Source: Desulfobacterales bacterium (GTDB lineage Bacteria > Desulfobacterota > Desulfobacteria > Desulfobacterales > C00003060). From it: a stretch of 18,413 bases of DNA. Below are positions 6,972 through 14,049 of this stretch, piece by piece (positions within the stretch are counted from its first letter, which is position 1; each line of letters starts with the position of its first letter). The position numbers and the translations under genes are program-made. Below the pieces are notes generated by a model. The model was not told the origin of the DNA. It searched no databases and saw nothing but the letters and a program-made list of their open reading frames with translations. The DNA is taken from the NCBI GenBank assembly GCA_030629475.1, contig DAOVOU010000004.1:1-18413 (forward strand), given 5' to 3'.

Positions 6972-8468
6972 TCATAGAATGCCTTCTGGTATGGCAAATT
7001 GAATAATCTTTGTTACGATATCACTCGTGTAAATACCGACTATGACCAGGGCTGCGGCAACGATCCAGAGGGGAACCACCATTGAGAGCGGTGCCTCGTC
7101 AATCGGTTCCGGTTGGTGATCGTGCCCGTGAGCGTGATGATCCGTAAAAGGCTCAAAGAAGGCTATTTCGATTATCCTGAAAAAGAGGACGGCATTTACT
7201 AAACTGGAAAAAAGAAGCGCGCCCATGAAGAACCAGTGCTCTGCCCGGATAGCACCTAAGATCAGGTACCACTTGCTGAAAAAACCACAGGTCGGAGGAA
7301 CACCTATCATTGATAAAACCCCTACCGTAAAGGCTGTCATGGTAAACGGCATCTTTCGATACAAACCCTTGAGATCATCAAAGGCATATCCCTTGAGCTT
7401 ATAGACAATGTTGCCTGCGACCAGGAACACGCACAAGGTCATGAGGGCGTCGTTTACAATATGGAGGATCGCTCCGGTCATTCCAGCGCGGTTTCCAAGC
7501 CACGCGCCGCCAACCATATAGCCCACTTCTGCAATAACGATGTAGGTTAACATCTTCTTCAAATTGCGCTCTGCCAGCGCAAGGATGGCGCCCATAACAA
7601 TGGCAATGACGGCAAGCCAGACAATAGAGTCACTCACTGCCAGGATGTTAAAGGCGAATTCTGGAGTGAAGACAGTCAATATGAAGCGGATCATCACATA
7701 AATCATCACCTTGGTCACTAAAGGGGCAATCAAACTGCTGGCCGCAGAGGGGGCGTACGTATAAGCATTGGGCAGCCAGGCATGTAAGGGAAAGAAGGCC
7801 ATCTTGAGCCAAACCCCGACCATAAGGATAATAAAAGCACCCAGCACGGCCTTGGACTGATAAAGAGAGGGCAATATCTTAGCAATATCCACCATATTCA
7901 ATGAACCAGTGACAATATAGAGATACCCAACGCCCAACAGATAAAAGCAGGCCCCAATGGTACCCATGTATAAATAATTGAGGGCCGCCAGCGGAGCACG
8001 GTCCTCCCCCATGGCAAGCAAGCCGTAACCGGTGAGGGCCGCAATTTCCAGCAACACGTACAGGTTAAAAGCATCTCCGGTGACCACGATACCCAAAAGT
8101 CCTGTAACCATAAGGACATATAATGTATAGAACGGACCTATCTTGTCCGGAAACTCCTGGTCAATACTCTTTTTGCTTGCTATCAAATTAAGGAGAGCAA
8201 CTACTGACACCACTGATAGAACCAGCCCGTTGAGATGATCCACATAGTAGGCAATGCCCATTGGCGGGTCCCATCCGCCCAATTTGTAAACAATCACCCC
8301 TTCATCCAGGACCCTCAATAGCAGGCCAATGCACGAATAGGCCGCCACCCCCAGGGCAGCAACCGCAATCGGAAAACAGAGTCTCTTGTTCACCCATCCG
8401 GCCACACAGATGACAAGGGCCGACAGCAGCGGAACGACGACAAGGAGTGCAGGATATTGTTCGCTCAT
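6972..8468 (-). CDS. mrpD: Na+/H+ antiporter subunit MrpD/MnhD (MbhH-like)
   Basis: 498 residues, about 14 membrane segments, at the usual MrpD length. TM5 Glu141 (LLEIAALTGYG), TM7 Lys222 (GVWLKMAFFPLHAWLPNAY) and TM8 Lys253 (LVTKVMIY) are all present, as needed for ion translocation in the family. It overlaps the end of mrpC by 4 bases (ATGA), typical of mrpC-mrpD. Near the C-terminus, between two membrane helices, residues 443-455 form a histidine-rich loop (DHHAHGHDHQPEP), not a normal feature of MrpD and a possible metal-binding or flexible tether; mrpC upstream has a similar loop. Working partner of mrpC, mrpB and the DUF4040 subunit. The family call is firm; Na+ as the transported ion is inferred from the family. 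Confidence 0.93.
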   Translation of the reverse strand: MSEQYPALLVVVPLLSALVICVAGWVNKRLCFPIAVAALGVAAYSCIGLLLRVLDEGVIVYKLGGWDPPMGIAYYVDHLNGLVLSVVSVVALLNLIASKKSIDQEFPDKIGPFYTLYVLMVTGLLGIVVTGDAFNLYVLLEIAALTGYGLLAMGEDRAPLAALNYLYMGTIGACFYLLGVGYLYIVTGSLNMVDIAKILPSLYQSKAVLGAFIILMVGVWLKMAFFPLHAWLPNAYTYAPSAASSLIAPLVTKVMIYVMIRFILTVFTPEFAFNILAVSDSIVWLAVIAIVMGAILALAERNLKKMLTYIVIAEVGYMVGGAWLGNRAGMTGAILHIVNDALMTLCVFLVAGNIVYKLKGYAFDDLKGLYRKMPFTMTAFTVGVLSMIGVPPTCGFFSKWYLILGAIRAEHWFFMGALLFSSLVNAVLFFRIIEIAFFEPFTDHHAHGHDHQPEPIDEAPLSMVVPLWIVAAALVIVGIYTSDIVTKIIQFAIPEGIL

Positions 8469-8872
8469 TTTTCCCTTATCTGCGCTAAGATTTCATCTTC
8501 TTCAAGGGTGTTGTACCGGTTATAGACCCTTATAGCCAGGGCCAGGGCCACCCCAAGGGTAGCCACGGCCACCACGATGGCGGTCAGCATCAGCACATGA
8601 GGCAGCGGATTTATATAGTCCACGGCATGCACCATGTGAGTCCCCGCGCCATGGCCCTCGCCATGGCCATGCTCTATGATCGGAATGGTGGCCCCTCTCT
8701 TGGCGCCTATTGACACGTAAAACAAGATGATGGCTGTTTGAAAGATACTCATGCCCACGATCTTTTTGACCAGATTGTTCTTGGCGATCATGGCATACAG
8801 GCCGATCATCATTAAGGTGATATAGATCCAGTAATTATACTTGGCGACAAGCATTTGCATCAAATCATCCAT
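8465..8872 (-). CDS. mrpC: Na+/H+ antiporter subunit MrpC/MnhC (NuoK-like, MbhG-like)
   Basis: 135 residues with three membrane helices: about 14-30, 38-56 and 92-114 (MLTAIVVAVATLGVALALA, the most conserved helix of the MrpC/NuoK family). MrpC is usually about 110-115 residues; the extra length is a His/Gly-rich loop between helices 2 and 3 (about 67-82: EHGHGEGHGAGTHMVH). The start at 8872 has AAGGG upstream and lies 5 bases after the mrpB stop; an internal in-frame ATG at 8857 is possible. The gene overlaps mrpD by 4 bases. In Mrp and Mbh complexes this subunit sits between the antiporter-like subunits and the rest of the membrane arm and carries part of the lateral ion path. Confidence 0.93.
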   Translation of the reverse strand: MDDLMQMLVAKYNYWIYITLMMIGLYAMIAKNNLVKKIVGMSIFQTAIILFYVSIGAKRGATIPIIEHGHGEGHGAGTHMVHAVDYINPLPHVLMLTAIVVAVATLGVALALAIRVYNRYNTLEEDEILAQIREK

Positions 8873-8877
8873 TTCAC

Positions 8878-9708
8878 TTACAGCCCTTCATCATATTTGC
8901 CCGCGGATGAGAGATTGTTATAAATCCAAATTATCGTAGCCATGACGGCAACTCCTACACCGATTTCCACAATGAGAATGCCGTGGGATCGCGCAGTAAC
9001 CGGATCGACATAAAGCACGGACGCAAGCGCACTGTAATCCATAAAATTAAGCCCCAACAGCAGACACAACGCACCAGTACCCGCATAGATAAAGACACCG
9101 GTGGGAGAAAGGAGGGCATCCACCTTTTCGCGCATCCGTTGAACAGCCGTTCTCAGATCCTGGGAGATAGCAAGCAACATGATGCTGGCTCCCAGGATCA
9201 CGCCGCCCTGAAACCCCCCACCAGGGCTGTGGTGCCCATGGGCAATTACGTACAGGCCAAAAAGCTGAATAAAGGGGATCAGCAACCGGCAAACCGTCTT
9301 GATGATCAAATCGTGCGGGGTCCACAGGGTATCGATCCTTTCAAAGTCGTCCGAATCAGGAGGTATCTTCCCGCCTTCTTTGACACGTATAGTCGCTCCG
9401 GTAAGAACATGCCGATAGAGTCGATCTTCAGGCTCCTTGCGCCGAAAGATCCGCAGGAGAATAAAACAGACGACCCCGCCCGAGAAAATCACAGTGGTTT
9501 CAAACATGGTGTCATAACTGCGATAGTCGGCAAGGACCGCGGTGACGATGTTGGGCACGGAAGTTTCCTCCATGGTCTTTTCAATGAAGTGAGGAGAAAG
9601 ATGCGTGCTGGCAGGAGAGGCCGGGTCTGCCCACCCTGGGAAATCGACTGTGCCGTAAATCAACAGCGCACCCGTCAAAACCGCTATGATGAGTCCTATG
9701 ATCTTCAA
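8878..9708 (-). CDS. mrpB: MrpB/MnhB subunit fused to an MbhE-like N-terminal part
   Basis: 276 residues. The N-terminal third (about 1-105) has one helix, a soluble segment, and NIVTAVLADYRSYDTMFET followed by a second helix: this matches the MbhE/MrpA C-terminal type. The C-terminal half is MrpB proper (MbhF type) with the hallmark GHHSPGGGFQGGV and about four helices. I place the start at TTG 9708: it overlaps the upstream stop as TTGA and has GGAGG 7 bases upstream. The longer frame to an ATG at 9831 is rejected because those residues are out-of-frame reading of the upstream gene. In Mrp the first part belongs to MrpA and in Mbh the two parts are separate genes, so this is an intermediate gene organisation. 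Membrane subunit of the antiporter module. Confidence 0.9.
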   Translation of the reverse strand: MKIIGLIIAVLTGALLIYGTVDFPGWADPASPASTHLSPHFIEKTMEETSVPNIVTAVLADYRSYDTMFETTVIFSGGVVCFILLRIFRRKEPEDRLYRHVLTGATIRVKEGGKIPPDSDDFERIDTLWTPHDLIIKTVCRLLIPFIQLFGLYVIAHGHHSPGGGFQGGVILGASIMLLAISQDLRTAVQRMREKVDALLSPTGVFIYAGTGALCLLLGLNFMDYSALASVLYVDPVTARSHGILIVEIGVGVAVMATIIWIYNNLSSAGKYDEGL

Positions 9709-9950
9709 TCTTTTGTCCTCCTTGTCGTGCGGAAAACAGCCGCAACAAAAAAGACCGTACTGGCACCCGCGCCGACCGAAGCCTCGGTAAAGGACACATC
9801 CACCGCCCCCATGATGGACCACAGCAGGCACATCATGAAACTGTAAGCCCCAAAAAGGATAGCCGCCCCCAGGAGATCCTTGACGGTAATGGCCCCAATG
9901 CCGGCTATGACGACCAAAGTGAGAATGGCCAAATCTAGCTGCCAGATCAT
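9705..9950 (-). CDS. MbhD-like DUF4040 subunit (equivalent of part of MrpA)
   Basis: 81 residues with three helices (about 5-22, 26-48 and 58-73). The last carries DVSFTEASVGAGASTVFF, the signature of the DUF4040/MbhD family, in which the T-E-A-x-V-G-A-G helix corresponds to NuoJ-like sequence in the C-terminal part of MrpA. The ATG at 9950 has AAAGGAGA upstream, lying within the last codons of mrpG, which ends 3 bases before. Its stop overlaps the next gene's TTG start. As a free-standing gene this points to Mbh-type rather than classical Mrp organisation, in which it would be fused to a NuoL-like half. Ends with a basic tail (RTTRRTKD). Confidence 0.9.
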   Translation of the reverse strand: MIWQLDLAILTLVVIAGIGAITVKDLLGAAILFGAYSFMMCLLWSIMGAVDVSFTEASVGAGASTVFFVAAVFRTTRRTKD

Positions 9951-9953
9951 AGG

Positions 9954-10277
9954 CTATCTCCTTTTCTCTCCCTTGGTCCAGGGGGCCAGGCCGGCCCTGA
10001 CGCCCGCGTCAACAATAGCGTGGGTGGCCGTGGGGCTGGCCAGAAAGACAAAAACCACGATCAAGATAATCTTGGCGCTGGTCAGCAAGGTGCCCAGCGA
10101 AAAATGATGAAGGTTAAATAGGGCAAGGCCTATCAGTGCCAACAGCAAGCCCAGGGTGTCGAGTTTGCCGGCTGGATGGAGCCTGCAATAAAAATCAGGA
10201 AAACGAAGGATCCCTACAGCGCCGCCAGTAAAGAAAAAGAGCCCGGCAAACAAAAACAGGCATACGATTATGTCCAT
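9954..10277 (-). CDS. mrpG: Na+/H+ antiporter subunit MrpG/MnhG (MbhC-like)
   Basis: 107 residues, three membrane helices. The family hallmarks are all visible: GAVGILRFPDFYCRLHPAGK after helix 1 and the SPTATHAI motif near residue 81. Length is normal. The ATG at 10277 is preceded by GGGAGG at 9-base spacing, and that ribosome site is itself one unit of an 8-bp repeat array in the 37-base spacer after mrpF. The gene runs straight into the DUF4040 gene with 3 bases between. MrpG with MrpE and MrpF forms the peripheral membrane part of Mrp/Mbh complexes and is needed for assembly and Na+ transport in characterised systems; its own mechanism is not established. Confidence 0.94.
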   Translation of the reverse strand: MDIIVCLFLFAGLFFFTGGAVGILRFPDFYCRLHPAGKLDTLGLLLALIGLALFNLHHFSLGTLLTSAKIILIVVFVFLASPTATHAIVDAGVRAGLAPWTKGEKRR

Positions 10278-10284
10278 CCGTCAC

Positions 10285-10308
10285 AACCTCCCAACACTCC
10301 AACGCTCC
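10285..10308 (-). repeat. Three-unit 8-bp array supplying the mrpG ribosome site
   Basis: The short mrpF-mrpG spacer contains three adjoining 8-bp units, on the plus strand AACCTCCC, AACACTCC and AACGCTCC. On the minus strand the last unit before mrpG reads GGGAGGTT and serves as its ribosome site. The units resemble the TGGAGTGA units at 3076-3102. Confidence 0.55.
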
Positions 10309-10314
10309 GTTAAC

Positions 10315-10596
10315 TTACATCGCTTCATCGTACAATCCTTTGCGCTTTTGAAAGTACCTTGAAGCCGCCAGGACCGCGAGAAAGTTTAACATGGCGTAGG
10401 CCAGGGCAATGTCCACGAACATCTCCACCCGATGGAAGATAAGGCCGATCAGGATCAGCAACACCGTGGTCTTGCTCCCAATGGCATTGACGCCGATCAT
10501 ACGGTCCACGACCGTCGGCCCGAACAGAGGGCGGTACAAAGAAAGGAGCATCAAAAAAGCCAAATAAAGACCCGAATACAAAAAGACGTTATCCAT
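10315..10596 (-). CDS. mrpF: Na+/H+ antiporter subunit MrpF/MnhF (MbhB-like)
   Basis: 93 residues with three membrane helices. The family signature is clear: GPTVVDRMIGVNAIGSKT after helix 1 and FVDIALAYAMLNFLAVLAASRYF in helix 3. Length is normal. Its ATG at 10596 overlaps the mrpE stop by one base (TGATG), a classic coupled junction, with a GGTGAGG site just ahead. Followed by the 37-base spacer with an 8-bp array, then mrpG. Part of the E-F-G membrane module of the Mrp antiporter. Confidence 0.94.
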   Translation of the reverse strand: MDNVFLYSGLYLAFLMLLSLYRPLFGPTVVDRMIGVNAIGSKTTVLLILIGLIFHRVEMFVDIALAYAMLNFLAVLAASRYFQKRKGLYDEAM

Positions 10597-11180
10597 CAGA
10601 CCTCACCAAATGCTTTGGCAATGTTTGCTTCCATTGCGCCCGGCAAGGGATCTCCGGACGCTTTGTCAATGGCATGGACCTTGAAATCCCCATCAATCGA
10701 TACATCAACGGTAATGGTGCCAGGGGTGAGTGTGATTGAATTGGCAAAGGTCACCAGAGCTAAGTCACTTTGTAGCTTGCTTCGAAATTTAACGATTTTT
10801 GGGTCGATCAATTCCATCATCCTCGGATGGAAGACCAGGTAGGTCACGTGAAGATTCGCCTTGATGATCTCGACCATCAGCCATGGGACATACCTGATGA
10901 ACCGGGCCCACTGACGCAAGAGACCCTTTATTTTAGGGGAAGGAAACAGCAGGTCACACGAAAGGTAGGAAACGATTGCGCAAGAAATGAGCCCAAGGCT
11001 CAGATGAAAGGGATCAAACTTGCCCGAAAGCACCACCCAGACCCCAAGCATGATGATAAAGGTAAGAGCAAAAGGATAGAAAAGCACCCTCCTGCCTTGC
11101 GCAGACCGGACAGAGATGTACTCCTCGTTGAGGTTAGCTAAAGGCCCCTGCGGCAGATTTTCTTCCCCCTTTTTTTCCAA
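10596..11180 (-). CDS. mrpE: Na+/H+ antiporter subunit MrpE/MnhE (MbhA-like)
   Basis: About 194 residues. Two helices near the N-terminus (FALTFIIMLGVWVVLSG and the following segment), then YVPWLMVEIIKANLHVTYLVF and the conserved soluble part FRSKLQSDLALVTFANSITLTPGTITVDV, the MrpE hallmark, and HAIDK. The family is typically about 160 residues; the excess is a charged 25-30 residue N-terminal extension. Start choice is uncertain: TTG at 11180 has AAAAGGAGG at 8-base spacing and is preferred, while GTG at 11201 gives 201 residues but lacks a ribosome site. First gene of the operon; a consensus sigma-54 promoter lies at 11238-11253, with predicted transcription start about 11227. Confidence 0.92.
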   Translation of the reverse strand: MEKKGEENLPQGPLANLNEEYISVRSAQGRRVLFYPFALTFIIMLGVWVVLSGKFDPFHLSLGLISCAIVSYLSCDLLFPSPKIKGLLRQWARFIRYVPWLMVEIIKANLHVTYLVFHPRMMELIDPKIVKFRSKLQSDLALVTFANSITLTPGTITVDVSIDGDFKVHAIDKASGDPLPGAMEANIAKAFGEV

Positions 11181-11237
11181 CAGGCAGTCCTCCTTTTCCA
11201 CATCCTACTACTTCTCTTTTCGTCATCTGTTGCACAC

Positions 11238-11253
11238 AGCAATTGATATGCCA
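11238..11253 (-). promoter_or_regulatory. Sigma-54 promoter of the antiporter operon
   Basis: On the minus strand TGGCATATCAATTGCT matches the sigma-54 consensus TGGCAYRNNNNTTGCW at every defined position, with the required 10 bases between GG and GC. The predicted transcription start is about 11227, leaving a short leader before mrpE. The flanks resemble the other perfect site at 14177-14192 (both TTCTGGCA...TTGCT). An upstream two-dyad element lies 112 bp away. Confidence 0.85.
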
Positions 11254-11343
11254 GAACCTTAATCGCTGGGTTACTGTTTTTATAACGCATTGATTTTACG
11301 GCTTTTGTTCTGAAACAGGGAGCGACTAACGGAGGTTGAGGAG

Positions 11344-11400
11344 CGGCATATTTATGCCGAATAGGCGAGCGAAAAGTAGCCGTATGGCATTTTTTTGCCG
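11344..11400. promoter_or_regulatory. Two-dyad upstream activator element for the mrp sigma-54 promoter
   Basis: Dyad 1 (11344-11359) is CGGCATATTTATGCCG, a CGGCA-N6-TGCCG inverted repeat. Dyad 2 (11385-11400) is TGGCATTTTTTTGCCG. Centres are 41 bp apart, about four helical turns. The centre of dyad 1 is 112 bp upstream of the -12 element, the usual range for sigma-54 enhancer sites. The same pair occurs at 14294-14349. It lies between the stop of the upstream kinase gene (11429) and the promoter. The likely binder is the activator encoded at 14666-15733 (inference). Confidence 0.75.
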
Positions 11401-11428
11401 ATTAGTTCTTTCCGGCTTGGTCTTTCTT

Positions 11429-12601
11429 TCAGGAGATGGGAATGCGAATGGTGAAGGTGGTTCCGACACCGACCTTGCTCTCAAGAGTGATATCTCCTTC
11501 CAGCTTTCTAACAATGTTCTGGCAGATGGAAAGCCCAAGGCCTGTCCCTTTACCCGGGGGCTTTGTGCTATAAAAGAGATCAAATATCTTTACCTGATGT
11601 TCCTCCGGGATTCCCACACCATTATCTTTGACGCTTATCTCGATCTCTGAGTTGGTCTTGAGGGTTTGTATCTCAATGCGTTTCTCGTCTTCCGCTTTTT
11701 CTAGTACAGCATGAATGGCATTGGTAATGAAGTTCACAAAGACCTGCTCCAACAATCTTGGGTCCGAGTTCACAGAAAGAGGCCCCCCGGCAAAATTGAA
11801 GTCGATTTCAATGGAGGTATGTTTCAGTTCAGGAGTGAGAAAATCGATCGTCTCTTTGAGTACTTCGTGGATGTCGAACTCTCTTTTGGTCGGAGCTGAT
11901 TTGCGGGCAAAGGCCAGAAGTTTGTGGGTGATGTTACTACAGCGCATGGTGTGAGCGCTAATCTTTTTTACGGCTTCCTCCAGCTCTCTGCGCTCATCGG
12001 AGCTCAGGCCCCTGGCATCGCTGACGACTTCCCCTGCCCAACCAGACGCCTCATTGATAACTGCGAGGGGATTGTTGATCTCGTGGGCCACCCCAGCGGC
12101 TATACGACCTATCTCTGCCAGCCTGTCTACCTGGATGAGGTCTTCCTGGAGCTTTTTCCGCCGGGTAATATCCTGGCATATTCCCACCGTACCGACCCTT
12201 TGGCCTTCTCTGTTGGTCAGGTCCATCAGAGAGACATTACAATAAACCGTTTTTCCTTCCTTGTGTCGAAAGGGGACCTCTAGCGCCAGCGCGCAACCCT
12301 CTTGCTGGCAGGTGTCAATCACAGGCCCAAACGATTCCGGGTCTTGGGCCAGAGTCTTGACAGGCCTGCCCACTACCTTTTCGAAGGCATAACCCAACAC
12401 CTTTTCGCCCCCCTTGCTAAAAGAAACCACAACCCCCTCGGCGTCTGTGGCAAAGATCAGTTCGGTGCAATTCTGCAATATACACCGAAGGTACGCCCTG
12501 GTTTGGTGTAACTCTATTTTGTGGCTGGCCAGCTCCTGGGTGACCTTTTTGAGTTCGGCCAACAGCGAGCTATTCGATTCCGTAGATTTCGCGTAGGTCA
12601 C
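11429..12601 (-). CDS. PAS-domain sensor histidine kinase, apparently cytoplasmic
   Basis: 390 residues: an N-terminal coiled coil (about 10-38), a PAS domain (about 40-147, ending GICQDITRRKKLQ), a HisKA domain with phospho-acceptor His173 (GVAHEINNPLAVI) and a complete HATPase with N box Asn294 (FITNAIHAV), G1 box DNGVG (326-330) and G2 box GKGTGLGL (350-357). No membrane segment, so the signal is probably intracellular. The GTG start at 12601 has GAAAGG upstream and lies 12 bases after the stop of the receiver gene, so the two form an operon. The kinase is NtrB-like in layout. Its position directly upstream of the antiporter promoter makes it a candidate input for that operon. The cofactor or ligand of the PAS domain cannot be told from sequence. 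Confidence 0.92.
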   Translation of the reverse strand: MTYAKSTESNSSLLAELKKVTQELASHKIELHQTRAYLRCILQNCTELIFATDAEGVVVSFSKGGEKVLGYAFEKVVGRPVKTLAQDPESFGPVIDTCQQEGCALALEVPFRHKEGKTVYCNVSLMDLTNREGQRVGTVGICQDITRRKKLQEDLIQVDRLAEIGRIAAGVAHEINNPLAVINEASGWAGEVVSDARGLSSDERRELEEAVKKISAHTMRCSNITHKLLAFARKSAPTKREFDIHEVLKETIDFLTPELKHTSIEIDFNFAGGPLSVNSDPRLLEQVFVNFITNAIHAVLEKAEDEKRIEIQTLKTNSEIEISVKDNGVGIPEEHQVKIFDLFYSTKPPGKGTGLGLSICQNIVRKLEGDITLESKVGVGTTFTIRIPIS

Positions 12602-12613
12602 TAATCGCCTTTC

Positions 12614-13066
12614 TCATCCCGCGTTTACCCAGGCCTCCTCTCTATAGAGTTCCTCGACGTGCTCCTTGAACTTGGTCCCTTGTACCTCCATCTTCTTCTT
12701 ATGGGCATCTCTAATAACAGCCACAAGATTATCGTAATCAACTGGCTTGCTAAGATACTGAAAAGCTTCCAGTTGGCCACTTTCTAAGGCGGTTTCTACG
12801 GAGGCATAGGCCGTCAATACGATGGACTGGAGGAAGGGCTGGATTTCCCTGAGTCTCCTTTGGGCCTCCACCCCATCCATGCCCGGCATCTTAAGATCCA
12901 CAACCGCTACGTCATAATGCTCTTGTTTTGCCGCCTCAACAGCCTCTTCACCGGAAAACGTGGACTTCACGGTGAACCCTTGCTTCAAAAGCCGCTTGGA
13001 CAGGTATTCAATTAATGTCTCCTCATCGTCTACCAAAAGAACTCGAATGTTTGGCTGATCGTTCAT
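12614..13066 (-). CDS. Single-domain response regulator paired with the PAS kinase
   Basis: 150 residues: a receiver with D13/D14, phospho-acceptor D57 (VVDLKMPGMDG), T85 (LTAYAS) and K107 (LSKP), then about 40 charged helical residues (KKKMEVQGTKFKEHVEELYREEA) without a DNA-binding or enzymatic domain. ATG 13066 is preceded by AAGGTGG; a GTG three codons earlier is less likely. It is close to the receiver at 15782-16195 (shared EYLSKRL, GEEA.E and PG.DG.EA motifs), and both resemble the N-terminal receivers of NtrC-family activators. Since the sigma-54 activator in this window lacks a receiver, either could be a detached partner; this is inference. Co-transcribed with the kinase at 11429-12601. 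Confidence 0.9.
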   Translation of the reverse strand: MNDQPNIRVLLVDDEETLIEYLSKRLLKQGFTVKSTFSGEEAVEAAKQEHYDVAVVDLKMPGMDGVEAQRRLREIQPFLQSIVLTAYASVETALESGQLEAFQYLSKPVDYDNLVAVIRDAHKKKMEVQGTKFKEHVEELYREEAWVNAG

Positions 13067-13254
13067 ACGTTCCACCTTAAGGTTGGTATCAAGCCTTCAT
13101 ACGCTCGTGGTTAAAAGATTGACAGCCGAAAACCCTGACAACTACACTCCATTTAGTATTTTCTTGCTCAATTGTCAAGGAAATCTACCAACCCCGCATG
13201 CCAACGTCAATGTCAACGTTAACATAATGTTTTACAATGAAAATTTCCTCTTTT
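13067..13254. other. Upstream region of the receiver-kinase operon, no confident signal
   Basis: No gene. On the minus strand a TTGACA (13173-13178) stands ahead of the receiver gene, but the best -10 candidates are at poor spacing or weak. An AACGT-rich near-palindrome lies at about 13202-13220. No sigma-54 site and no CGGCA-N6-TGCCG dyad were found here. The rest of this 449-base gap is filled by the element at 13255-13467. Confidence 0.3.
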
Positions 13255-13467
13255 CTAAAATCCCCCCTATCCCCCCTTTTCAAAAGGGGGGAACTTCAAA
13301 GTCCCCCTTTATTAAAGGGGGACCCGCCTGCCAACGCCTGGCTCGCAGCGGAGCTACAGTGCCGGCACATACGGCAACCTGCCCGCCATTGTCAGAGATG
13401 CCAGCATATAAGCTCAATGCTGTCTCAGGCGTTGGCAGGCGGGTGGCGGGCAGGTTTAGGGGGATTT
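13255..13467. mobile_element. MITE-like inverted-repeat element without coding capacity
   Basis: About 213 bp bounded by inverted ends: left CTAAAATCCCCCCTA, right TTAGGGGGATTTC. Inside are two G/C-run hairpins, CCCCCCTTTT-C-AAAAGGGGGG (13271-13291) and GTCCCCCTTT-ATT-AAAGGGGGAC (13301-13323), then an exact 18-bp inverted repeat (13323-13340 with 13426-13443, CCCGCCTGCCAACGCCTG) and a nested 13-bp one (13376-13388 with 13444-13456). No open frame is credible. The layout suggests a miniature element moved in trans or a palindromic insertion. It separates the CBS gene from the receiver-kinase operon and could also end the CBS transcript. Confidence 0.6.
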
Positions 13468-13515
13468 CTTATGCTTGCATAATGTGACTTTGACGGAGCC
13501 CTGACCAACCCCGGG

Positions 13516-13986
13516 TTAGGTTGCCGCAACGAGTTCGCTGAACAGATTTTCCTTAAAAAGTATCCCTACTACGTTTTCGCCTTCTACGACCGGGAGCCAG
13601 TCGATCCTCCCAGAATTCATGAGATGTAGAGCTTCCATAAGGGTACCACTTTGATGAATCACATGAGTCACGGGTGACATAATTTCGCTGGTTGTCCTCT
13701 CCAGGATGGCCTCGCATTCCTCCCGGAACTGACCCTGCCAAAAGATCGGAAGTTCTTCCATCGACTCTGTGGAAGGTTCCATATGACCAAGGATATCATT
13801 AACCGAAAGCATTCCCAGAATCTCTTCGTTCTTCTCCACCTCGTCAACCACCAGCAAGAAGGAAGGACATCTACTCTGCCGTTTCTCGTCCAGCATCTTG
13901 ACCGCCTCTGTTACCTTTGTCTGGGGCGATATGCGTCGAAGCGAGCCCAGCTCAAGCATCAAGTCTTTTATTCTTTTTTCAGGCAT
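13516..13986 (-). CDS. Tandem CBS-domain protein
   Basis: 156 residues consisting of two CBS motifs: the first about 6-72 (KRIKDLMLE ... LLVVDEVEKNEEILGMLSVNDIL) and the second about 100-153 (SEIMSPVTHVIHQSGTLMEAL ... WLPVVEGENVVGILFKENLF), joined by an acidic linker (about 73-97). Stand-alone CBS pairs bind adenine nucleotides in many proteins and often regulate a partner; which ligand applies here is unknown. The start MPEKRIKDLM fits the family although the leader just upstream lacks a ribosome site. A perfect sigma-54 promoter lies at 14177-14192, giving a structured leader of about 180 bases. Because that promoter shares its upstream element with the antiporter operon, this protein is probably made with the antiporter and may sense energy state for it (inference). 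Confidence 0.88.
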   Translation of the reverse strand: MPEKRIKDLMLELGSLRRISPQTKVTEAVKMLDEKRQSRCPSFLLVVDEVEKNEEILGMLSVNDILGHMEPSTESMEELPIFWQGQFREECEAILERTTSEIMSPVTHVIHQSGTLMEALHLMNSGRIDWLPVVEGENVVGILFKENLFSELVAAT

Positions 13987-14049
13987 TATGTGTACATTCG
14001 TCTTACATCGTTATCTTTGGAAACGGAACACTCCCTTTCCGTTCGGACA

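Noticed and set aside
9709..9831. N-terminal extension of mrpB to an ATG at 9831
   Set aside because: Those codons are the DUF4040 gene read in another frame (Gly/Cys-rich nonsense); TTG at 9708 has GGAGG and the typical 4-base overlap.
10669..10684. TGGCATGGACCTTGAA inside mrpE resembling a sigma-54 site
   Set aside because: It has the same -12 defect, is within coding sequence, and points against the operon.
3129..11201. Complex I, formate hydrogenlyase or membrane-bound hydrogenase operon
   Set aside because: There are no CxxC metal-binding large or small subunits, no iron-sulfur proteins and no NuoH-like gene; only antiporter-type membrane subunits are present.
11385..11400. TGGCATTTTTTTGCCG read as a -24/-12 promoter
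   Set aside because: GG-to-GC spacing is one base short, which sigma-54 does not tolerate, and the same sequence fits better as the second dyad of the enhancer pair.
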